A stretch of DNA of 20,971 bases, taken from assembly GCA_964426815.1 (NCBI GenBank), contig CAYRRZ010000018.1, positions 1-20,971 on the forward strand, written 5' to 3'. Source of the stretch: JADZEJ01 sp964426815 (lineage in GTDB: Bacteria > Patescibacteriota > Patescibacteriia > 2-12-FULL-60-25). The notes under the pieces are model-generated. The model saw nothing but the letters and a program-made list of their open reading frames with translations, had not been told where the DNA came from and made no database searches. The translations under genes were made by a program, and so were the position numbers. Shown piece after piece: positions 13,721-19,598 of the stretch (positions within the stretch are counted from its first letter, which is position 1; each line of letters starts with the position of its first letter).

Positions 13721-14719
13721 TTACACCGTTACCACACCTGCTTTAAATTTCGCATACGCTTTAAGCGTCTTGTTCATCCCAGCCGTTGTCAGGAGTCCGG
13801 CTTGTGGACCAATTTGTTTGACCACGCTCCAGCTATTTGCGGCACCCCAACGCAAAGCTTCGGGTAAATCATGACCCTGGAGTAGCGCACAGGTCACCGC
13901 TGTTGCAAAACTATCTCCAGCTCCTGTTCGTTCAAATGCTTTGCCAGGAAAAATCGGCATACTCCAATGGGTTTGGCCATCAAAAGCAAAGGCACCATTT
14001 TCACCATCGGTAATGATCACAATCTGTGCACCAAGGTGGTGAAAATTTTCACACAAATTATGAATCGTTCTTTCACCATCTGGTAAGAGTAGATGTGCCT
14101 CATCTTTGTTCAAGATGAATAACCACGAACGACGAATGAGGTTCTTAATCGCCGCGAGTCCAGCGCGAACATGGGTCGTCCCCGGCTGAAAAGCTAAATG
14201 AGTTTCCGGTCGCGCTTGTAATTCAGCGAGCAACATCTTATCAAAAGCTTGATGCTTGCCGCCCATGGCAGAATAATACATGCAGCGCGTTGCTGGTAGT
14301 TTAGGCAAAACGTATTTGCGCGGTTCAAAATGAACCAGCTGGGTTCGTTCTCCTTGAAATGTCAAAATCGTTGCTTCGCTTGTTGAGACCTTGTCATCAA
14401 CCACAATAAAGCGCTCATCCACTCCTTCGGTTTCAAGCGCGAATTGGATTTCTTGACCGGCTGCATCTTTACCAACCCAAGACACTAAAGCGCTTTTCAT
14501 ACCCAAGCGCGCCGAGCCCACGGCTGCATTCGCCGAATTTCCAGCCGCATGAACTTTAACAATATGGGTAACCGGAATTTTTTCGGCATACTCCAGGCAT
14601 AAAAGGCAGCGTTCTTTATGCAGGGAACAGCTCACACTCGCTTCGCTCAACATATAAAACACATCACGCAAGGATTCGCCGATAGCGATGACATCAAAGG
14701 CCGGTTTTTTGGGCTTCAT
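13721..14719 (-). CDS. PfkB-family kinase with Cys-rich insertion
   Basis: The 332-residue ribokinase-like kinase has HAAGNSANAAVGSARLG (57-73) for substrate binding, LNKDEAHLL (203-211) and the signature RTGAGDSFATAV (264-275) with catalytic base D269. Residues 31-41 contain C-x6-C-x2-C (C31, C38, C41) in the lid region before EKIPV, which is not usual for ribokinases and might bind metal or form a lineage-specific lid. Substrate is unknown; because an aldolase gene follows after 18 bases, a sugar phosphate kinase (1-phosphofructokinase-like or 6-phosphofructokinase-like) is an attractive guess. ATG at 14719 is preferred over an upstream ATG at 14746, because TGC-TATGCT lies between them and GGAG lies five bases before it. 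Confidence 0.85.
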   Translation of the reverse strand: MKPKKPAFDVIAIGESLRDVFYMLSEASVSCSLHKERCLLCLEYAEKIPVTHIVKVHAAGNSANAAVGSARLGMKSALVSWVGKDAAGQEIQFALETEGVDERFIVVDDKVSTSEATILTFQGERTQLVHFEPRKYVLPKLPATRCMYYSAMGGKHQAFDKMLLAELQARPETHLAFQPGTTHVRAGLAAIKNLIRRSWLFILNKDEAHLLLPDGERTIHNLCENFHHLGAQIVIITDGENGAFAFDGQTHWSMPIFPGKAFERTGAGDSFATAVTCALLQGHDLPEALRWGAANSWSVVKQIGPQAGLLTTAGMNKTLKAYAKFKAGVVTV

Positions 14720-14727
14720 AGGTCTCC

Positions 14728-14736
14728 AGCATAGCA
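14728..14736 (-). promoter_or_regulatory. Extended -10 promoter of the kinase-aldolase operon
   Basis: TGC-TATGCT on the minus strand ends eight bases before ATG at 14719. The mRNA leader would be only one or two bases, so the GGAG between box and start may not be transcribed. Confidence 0.55.
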
Positions 14737-14795
14737 GTCTTGCCAAAACCAGAAAAACCTGGCTTTCTATGGATGGTCCTTTACGGGAGAAGTCG

Positions 14796-15584
14796 ATGAA
14801 CCCAAAGATCTACACGTTCGCCGTAGCGCGTCTGCTCGATCGAGAACTGGGATGTCAGGAATGCGGTAAATTCCAGGACAAGATCGCCGCCATCCTGCCC
14901 GATGTACTGAGTCTGAGTCAGGTAAGGCAGGTGCTCTGCCGACTCATCTTTCTGAACAAGTTTCCTCCGGAGAAAGAGGCTTTGCTCCTGCGAAATTTCT
15001 CGAGCAGTCAAGCGTCCGTCCGTGAGACGGTCGCTTTGCTGAAAATCTGCGCGACGCAAAATCCCGCCGCAGAACGTTTTCTCATCAAGGAAGGATCTGC
15101 AGAAGCACGGGTGGCTGCAAGTCTTGCAGCAGAAGACATCGTGAGTGTCTTTCAGGTCTGGGTGGTCCTCATCGGACAGATCGGGGGAGATACGCAAAAT
15201 GTAGTCATCGTCGATGATGTGGATGATGAGGGTGATGAGTCAGATGAACCCGAGCCGAACACGGTCGATGAACTCATGGCACTGGCGGAGCATGATCGCA
15301 GCGGAGATGGAGAAAAATTCGCTGCCCTCTTGCATCAGCGCATTACCCAGATTTGGGGGAGTCACATGACCGACCCAGACAAGCTCCTGCTCCTGGCTGA
15401 ATACCTCGATGGTCTAAGTCCACAAGAAAGGCAGACCTTCCTTTCAAATGTGGTAAACCGGTTCGCAAAAAATCCAGACGATTCGCTCACAGCCTTTGAG
15501 CACTTTCTGGATGAACAAATCGCCAGCGGCCAATTCTTGGCCAACTTACCCCAAGAGGACTGCCTCTCGGGGTTTTTTGTTTAA
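14796..15584 (+). CDS. Unknown helical protein whose end is encoded by a terminator
   Basis: The 262-residue protein is not a family I know. It appears mostly helical, with a very acidic break at about 141-160 (VDDVDDEGDESDEPEPNT) between two helical parts, and C20-x2-C23 in the N-terminal part. I chose ATG at 14796 because GGGAG lies six bases upstream; an earlier frame start at 14688 overlaps the kinase gene and its promoter. Its last 12 codons are the intrinsic terminator at 15549-15578, and the TAA (15582-15584) lies after the T-run, so most transcripts would lack a stop codon. It is convergent with the transketolase operon, and both genes use the palindrome TTAA for their stops. No clear promoter: TTGCCA near 14741 is weak. 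Confidence 0.68.
   Translation: MNPKIYTFAVARLLDRELGCQECGKFQDKIAAILPDVLSLSQVRQVLCRLIFLNKFPPEKEALLLRNFSSSQASVRETVALLKICATQNPAAERFLIKEGSAEARVAASLAAEDIVSVFQVWVVLIGQIGGDTQNVVIVDDVDDEGDESDEPEPNTVDELMALAEHDRSGDGEKFAALLHQRITQIWGSHMTDPDKLLLLAEYLDGLSPQERQTFLSNVVNRFAKNPDDSLTAFEHFLDEQIASGQFLANLPQEDCLSGFFV
15549..15578 (+). terminator. Intrinsic terminator inside the coding end
   Basis: CCCCAAGAGG (15549-15558) pairs with CCTCTCGGGG (15563-15572) with one A-C mismatch and loop ACTG, then TTTTTT (15573-15578). The stop codon of the gene it ends comes four bases after the T-run. Confidence 0.88.
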
Positions 15585-16579
15585 CCAATGTTTTTCTTTC
15601 GCTTGATGACGCGTTTTACCGCAAGAACAATATCTTTTGCTCGCATTCCATACTTGGTAAGAAGCTCATCCGGTTCACCGCTTTCTCCAAATGAATCCTG
15701 CATGCCAATAGATTCCATCGGTACCGCATGATGTCGGCTCAAGCTTTCGGCGACCGCACCCGCTAAACCTCCTGTGACCTGATGTTCTTCAACCGTTACC
15801 ACGCAGCCTGTCTTGATCGCGCTCTCTTCCAGGGCCGCATGATCAAATGGCTTAATGGTGTGCATATTAATAACTTCAGCCTCAATGCCGTCGCGTGATA
15901 AGGCATCGGCGGCGAGGAGGGCTTCATGCAAAAGAGGACCGCAACCGATAATGGTCACATGCTCACCGCTGCGTAGGAGAATCGATTTTCCAATTTCAAA
16001 TGGGGTTTCTGCGGTGGTAATCACCGGCGTCTTTTCACGCGCAAATCGAAAATACACGGGACCCATCATGTTCGCGACCGCAATCGTGCATTTGCGCGTT
16101 TCTTCCGCATCGCACGGAACAATCACGGTCATGTTTGGCAAGACACGCATGATCGCAATATCTTCTAAAGCCTGATGTGTCGCACCGTCCGGCCCAACTG
16201 AAATCCCAGAATGCGCACCTGCTATTTTGACATTCGACTTGCTATAACAAACCGAGACCCGCGTCTGATCCCATGTTCGTCCGGGTACAAATACCGCATA
16301 TGAGGAGACGAATGGAATTTTTCCCGCCAAAGACAAACCAGCTGCTACGCCCATCATATTCTGCTCAGCAATCCCACATTCCACAAAGCGCTCCGGATAT
16401 TTTTTCCAAAAAGCGAGTACACGTGTTGATTCAGCTAAGTCGCCCGTCAGGACCATGACTTCAGGATTCTTTTCGGCGAGCTCAAGCAAGCCATCGCCAT
16501 ACCCATTTCGCGTGGGGATCTGTTCAACCTGTGGCGACAACACATGCGGGTTCAAAGAAGGGTGCAGCATATTATTCAT
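15581..16579 (-). CDS. Transketolase, C-terminal subunit
   Basis: This 332-residue polypeptide carries the pyrimidine-binding and C-terminal domains of a split transketolase. The catalytic glutamate motif ECGIAEQNM (67-75, E72) activates thiamine diphosphate; GAHSGISVGPDGATHQ and the C-terminal domain (TIIGCGPLLHEALLAADAL, VTVEEHQVTGGLAGAVAE) are typical. With the N-terminal subunit it transfers two-carbon units between sugar phosphates in the non-oxidative pentose phosphate pathway. Its ATG overlaps the end of the upstream subunit gene by eight bases, so translation is coupled and stoichiometric. Split transketolases are common in archaea and some bacteria. A DXP-synthase role is unlikely given the domain split. 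Confidence 0.9.
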   Translation of the reverse strand: MNNMLHPSLNPHVLSPQVEQIPTRNGYGDGLLELAEKNPEVMVLTGDLAESTRVLAFWKKYPERFVECGIAEQNMMGVAAGLSLAGKIPFVSSYAVFVPGRTWDQTRVSVCYSKSNVKIAGAHSGISVGPDGATHQALEDIAIMRVLPNMTVIVPCDAEETRKCTIAVANMMGPVYFRFAREKTPVITTAETPFEIGKSILLRSGEHVTIIGCGPLLHEALLAADALSRDGIEAEVINMHTIKPFDHAALEESAIKTGCVVTVEEHQVTGGLAGAVAESLSRHHAVPMESIGMQDSFGESGEPDELLTKYGMRAKDIVLAVKRVIKRKKNIG

Positions 16580-17462
16580 GTTCGCTCTTGATCTGTCCGG
16601 CTAAGGTTCTCAGTTCGCGCAGGGCGATTTGTCCTTCTTCGGCATTCGGCGGTTTGCCATGCCATTCAAATCGATTCTGCATAAAGCTCACGCCCTTGCC
16701 TGGAATCGTGTGACAAATAATCACGGTTGGATTTTCAAATGTCGTCTTGGCAAGTTCAGCTGCTGAAACCACGGACTGAATATCATGTCCATTAATCTCA
16801 AGCACGCTCCAATTAAATGCTTTGAATTTATTCGCGAGTGGTTCAAGCGGCATGATGTCTTCGGTAAAGCCATCAATCTGAATATTATTTCTATCAATAA
16901 ACACCGTAAGTTCACGCAAATTTAATTTGCCAGCCAACATAAATGCTTCCCAGCACTGGCCTTCATTCAATTCACCATCACCCATGAGACACCAGGTTTG
17001 CCATGTTGGGCGATTTCCTTTGTCTTTTTCATTTGCTTGAAAATTGGTCCGGCTCGCAATCGCCATCCCAACAGCTTGCGAAATACCCTGCGCTAAAGGA
17101 CCGCCACAAGTCTCAATCGGAATCTCCGGGAAAAAATGATTATTTGAATGTCCTTGCAAGCGTGTCCCAAGCTTACGCAATGAAGTCAGTTCTTCACGCG
17201 GAAAATAACCGCGATTCGCCAAAGTGGCATACAGCACCGGACAAATATGCGCATTCGATAACACCACGCGATCTCGATCCGCGGCCTCGCGCTTTTCTGG
17301 CGTGATCTTCGCAATCTCATAGTACAAAGCGGTAAACACATCGGTCATTCCGAGTGGCCCTGCGCTATGACCACTTTTTGCTGCCAATAAGGACGTAATA
17401 ATGTCCTGGCGAATCTGATTCGCAGCAAGTTCAAGTTCAATGAGACGTGAAGGCGATAACAT
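16572..17462 (-). CDS. Transketolase, N-terminal subunit
   Basis: The 296-residue subunit binds the diphosphate of thiamine diphosphate. GHSAGPLG (31-38) includes the conserved His, and GDGELNEGQCWEA (161-173) with NN at 192-193 forms the Mg-ThDP motif. Another conserved His lies in LQGHSNN (102-108). ATG at 17462 is chosen because -10 TATACT lies six bases upstream; the open frame running to 17546 would include that promoter. No Shine-Dalgarno is present, so the mRNA is probably leaderless. It is first in the two-gene transketolase operon. Confidence 0.9.
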   Translation of the reverse strand: MLSPSRLIELELAANQIRQDIITSLLAAKSGHSAGPLGMTDVFTALYYEIAKITPEKREAADRDRVVLSNAHICPVLYATLANRGYFPREELTSLRKLGTRLQGHSNNHFFPEIPIETCGGPLAQGISQAVGMAIASRTNFQANEKDKGNRPTWQTWCLMGDGELNEGQCWEAFMLAGKLNLRELTVFIDRNNIQIDGFTEDIMPLEPLANKFKAFNWSVLEINGHDIQSVVSAAELAKTTFENPTVIICHTIPGKGVSFMQNRFEWHGKPPNAEEGQIALRELRTLAGQIKSEHE

Positions 17463-17468
17463 GAGGGG

Positions 17469-17477
17469 AGTATAGCA
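17469..17477 (-). promoter_or_regulatory. Extended -10 promoter of the leaderless transketolase operon
   Basis: TGC-TATACT on the minus strand ends six bases before ATG at 17462, the same spacing as at the kinase operon start (9724). No -35 match is seen at 17 bases. Confidence 0.65.
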
Positions 17478-17539
17478 AGAATGCGGGACAACCTCTCTCA
17501 CAATGGCTTTCTTTCTAGAGTTCATAAGAGAGTGGAGTG

Positions 17540-17568
17540 TTGACAAAAACCAATTTTTTTGCTAGGTT
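17540..17568 (+). promoter_or_regulatory. Promoter of the gene at 17726-18505
   Basis: Exact TTGACA (17540-17545), an A-run, then a T-run, then TAGGTT (17563-17568) at 17 bases. RNA would start near 17575. It is divergent from the transketolase promoter. Confidence 0.6.
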
Positions 17569-17603
17569 CATTCATCGAACTTTAAAAGGAATCGAGTTTG
17601 AAG

Positions 17604-17647
17604 ACGGCATACTATGGCCAAAAAGTTGGCCATAGTATGCCGTTTTT
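17604..17647 (+). terminator. Terminator-like hairpin in the 5' leader (possible attenuator)
   Basis: Two perfect 18-base arms (17604-17621 and 17626-17643), loop AAAG, followed by a T-run to 17647. It lies about 30 bases after the predicted RNA start and 80 before the ATG at 17726, with no open frame between start and hairpin. On the minus strand there is no T-run, so it does not end the transketolase unit. It would terminate the leader as a short RNA of about 70 nt unless overridden. Confidence 0.75.
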
Positions 17648-17668
17648 AATCAAAGACAGGCTTGGTAA

Positions 17669-17685
17669 TCCGTATCACATACGGA
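17669..17685 (+). promoter_or_regulatory. Second leader hairpin
   Basis: TCCGTAT (17669-17675) and ATACGGA (17679-17685) form a seven-base stem with a three-base loop, 24 bases before GGAGG. Confidence 0.45.
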
Positions 17686-17725
17686 ATCCGGGCTCATCGA
17701 CGGCACAGCGGAGGTGGTAACCACG

Positions 17726-18505
17726 ATGGCTGGTTTTGCATCGGAAGTCAGCGTTACTCAGGTCGTGGAGTTCTTTGCTCGTTTTGCTCGCTTCGGCGGC
17801 GATATGAACAAACTAAAAAAGCTCCTCGGCAATGACGAGCTAATGAAGCGATGGGTTGAGCAACTCGAAAAAGAGCCAGAGTTTAAGTTCGTCCACGATG
17901 TGTTCAATCCGGCCGTTTACGTACTCGCAGCTTTCAAGACGCGATGTGCGGTGAAAGGGATCGACTTCGACCGGTTCTCTTGGATCGGTTCCGAGGTCGC
18001 CCCCGACTACGATCCGAACGATCCTGATACAGTCGTCGTCCTCGACGCGACCCTCGACACGCTCAAAGACACGTTTGAGTTCGCCTGGGCGTGGACGGTC
18101 GACGGGCAGGAAGACGAATTTCGATACGAAGGCGTAGTCTCTGATTCTGACAGACTCGCGCTCCTAGATGGTCTCGAGTTCAAGCCGTGGACGCTGCGTT
18201 GGGTTCGCATCAAGCTCAACGCCAACATCGGCAGTAGGCCCATTCACGTTCGTGATCCCAGGTCCTCGCCTGGTTGTGCCTTGCTCTTCATGAGCGCGGA
18301 GCATCCGGAGCGGATCAAGGATATAGATTACGAGTTTGGTTTTGGCTTCTTTCTTCCTGGTCTGATGTGCAAGGATGAAGGCGACAAGGAATGGCGCTGC
18401 GTTCCCTATGTCTATTTCGCTTGTATCGAACGTCGGGTGGAGCTGGACTCTCACTTGTCCGATTACTCCGACGACAATCTTGATGTCCCGTTCCTACGGG
18501 AGTAG
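17726..18505 (+). CDS. Unknown protein behind a structured leader
   Basis: The 259-residue protein starts MAGFASEVSVTQVVEFFARF. Residues about 1-70 look helical (FFARFARFGGDMNKLKKLLG), the rest like a beta-rich domain with many acidic residues (TVVVLDATLDTLKDTFEFAW, WTLRWVRIKLNANIGSRPIH, GFGFFLPGLMC). I do not recognise it. It has no signal peptide. ATG at 17726 lies 11 bases after GGAGG; between them GTGG-TAA-CCAC could fold into a tiny hairpin that shortens the effective distance. A GTG in frame at 17714 overlaps the Shine-Dalgarno. It is a single-gene unit with TTGACA promoter, terminator-like leader hairpin and a strong terminator. Confidence 0.72.
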   Translation: MAGFASEVSVTQVVEFFARFARFGGDMNKLKKLLGNDELMKRWVEQLEKEPEFKFVHDVFNPAVYVLAAFKTRCAVKGIDFDRFSWIGSEVAPDYDPNDPDTVVVLDATLDTLKDTFEFAWAWTVDGQEDEFRYEGVVSDSDRLALLDGLEFKPWTLRWVRIKLNANIGSRPIHVRDPRSSPGCALLFMSAEHPERIKDIDYEFGFGFFLPGLMCKDEGDKEWRCVPYVYFACIERRVELDSHLSDYSDDNLDVPFLRE

Positions 18506-18530
18506 CTCGGCTCTCGGTACTTCGTCTCTT

Positions 18531-18586
18531 GGCGCTTCTAGAATCTCGATCTTCGGATCTTGGTTCTGGAAGCGCCTTTTGTTTTG
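18531..18586 (+). terminator. Terminator of the gene at 17726-18505
   Basis: GGCGCTTCTAGAA (18531-18543) pairs with TTCTGGAAGCGCC (18564-18576), one T-G pair, with an inner GATC-TTCG-GATC hairpin and a TTTTGTTTT tail. Confidence 0.92.
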
Positions 18587-18611
18587 TATAAGGCATTACT
18601 CGCTCTAAATA

Positions 18612-18653
18612 AAAAAATCCCCCAAAGCTCACTAGAGCGACGGGGGATTTTTT
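18612..18653. terminator. Bidirectional terminator
   Basis: AAAAAATCCCCC (18612-18623) and GGGGGATTTTTT (18642-18653) are perfect arms with GCTC/GAGC pairing inside. It ends the surface protein gene at 18668 on the minus strand and backs up the preceding plus-strand terminator. Confidence 0.92.
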
Positions 18654-18667
18654 GAATTGAAGTGAAT

Positions 18668-19459
18668 TTAGTTCACCACATTCACCGTACCCTGCATCAC
18701 TGGGAAGTTGGAATCCTTATAGTCAAAGGAACCAGCTTGGTTGAAGACATGAGTATAGGTTTGATTGTACTTGAGCATGTCTGAACCCCAGCCATTGCCC
18801 GTCACATTGTGTTCCGTACCATCAGAATTGGTCCAAGAAACCGAGGTACCCTTCTTAACCGTCAAGCTTGGTGGAACGAAGCCATTGTCCTTCGTACCAA
18901 TCGTGACCGTCATCTTGGTGTCATCCAATTGCTTGTCGAAGTTGATATTGGTCGTTTGCGAGGTCACATCAGCTGGACGATATTCGGTCGCCACAGCGAT
19001 TGCCGTACCGACACGATAGTTGGTGAAGAAGGCATCTGGGACATCATCGATGAGACCCTTCCAGTTCAAGCCGTACAACGTTTCAGCCAATTGTTCGCTA
19101 CCAACATGGCGGAGAACGCCACTCTGATCAACCGCATACGTGCGTGGATCGGTTGTGATCTTCACCATCTTCACACCTGGGCGATAGGTGACATTGCCAC
19201 CAAGTGGAATGGTCGAGAGCATGCCATCTGGCAATTGCTTCACCGTAGAAAAATCTTTGTACCAGGTGAAATACGTCTTGTCGTTTGGAAACACATAGCG
19301 CTTTCCATTAACAGCAAAATAATACACAGCTGGACCAGAACCTTTAACCAAGTCACCAGGACCAAAAGATGTCGTCACCATTGCAGAAGTTGCAAGTGGC
19401 GCAACAGCCATGCCCAATGTAGAGACCAATGCCGCAACGCGGGCGAAAGATTTCTTCAT
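18668..19459 (-). CDS. Secreted protein: CPR surface domain plus degenerate cupredoxin
   Basis: The 263-residue protein has a signal peptide (1 to about 26, MKKSFARVAALVSTLGMAVA), a surface domain (about 33-155; KGSGPAVYYFAVNGKRYVFP, TYRPGVKMVKITTDP, IDDVPDAFFTNY) shared with its neighbour at 19599, a short linker, and a cupredoxin-like beta-sandwich (about 182-263). The cupredoxin has the first copper His (H217 in TEHNV) and the Met (M255), but where Y-x-C-x2-H-P-x-M is expected it reads YKDSNFPVM: D249 replaces Cys and F252 replaces His. A normal type 1 copper site is therefore not possible. ATG at 19459 begins the signal peptide; no Shine-Dalgarno is visible. The fold may serve as an adhesive or structural module. 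Confidence 0.82.
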   Translation of the reverse strand: MKKSFARVAALVSTLGMAVAPLATSAMVTTSFGPGDLVKGSGPAVYYFAVNGKRYVFPNDKTYFTWYKDFSTVKQLPDGMLSTIPLGGNVTYRPGVKMVKITTDPRTYAVDQSGVLRHVGSEQLAETLYGLNWKGLIDDVPDAFFTNYRVGTAIAVATEYRPADVTSQTTNINFDKQLDDTKMTVTIGTKDNGFVPPSLTVKKGTSVSWTNSDGTEHNVTGNGWGSDMLKYNQTYTHVFNQAGSFDYKDSNFPVMQGTVNVVN

Positions 19460-19497
19460 AAGAGAAGTGTTGAGAATAATAAAGAGTAAGTCCCTAC

Positions 19498-19526
19498 AGC
19501 ATGCCACTAACACACCTCTGCGTCAA
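19498..19526 (-). promoter_or_regulatory. Promoter of the surface-cupredoxin gene
   Basis: TTGACG (19526 to 19521), 17 bases, CATGCT (19503 to 19498), about 38 bases before ATG at 19459. Confidence 0.45.
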
Positions 19527-19538
19527 CGGAAAACGCAA

Positions 19539-19568
19539 TAAAATCAAATGCCCGGCGATGGCCGGGCA
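19539..19568 (-). terminator. Terminator of the surface Ig-repeat gene
   Basis: TGCCCGGC (19549-19556) and GCCGGGCA (19561-19568) form a perfect eight-base stem with a four-base loop; TTTGATTTT follows on the minus strand. Confidence 0.88.
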
Positions 19569-19598
19569 GCTGATGTTTCTTCTTGGTATTCAATGATT

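Noticed and set aside
17604..17643. Perfect 18-bp inverted repeat as the end of an insertion sequence or recombination site
   Set aside because: The arms are only four bases apart and are followed by a T-run, which is a terminator layout; no transposase is near.
18809..19489. Open frame of 226 codons on the plus strand
   Set aside because: It is antisense to the surface-cupredoxin gene, whose domains are recognisable.
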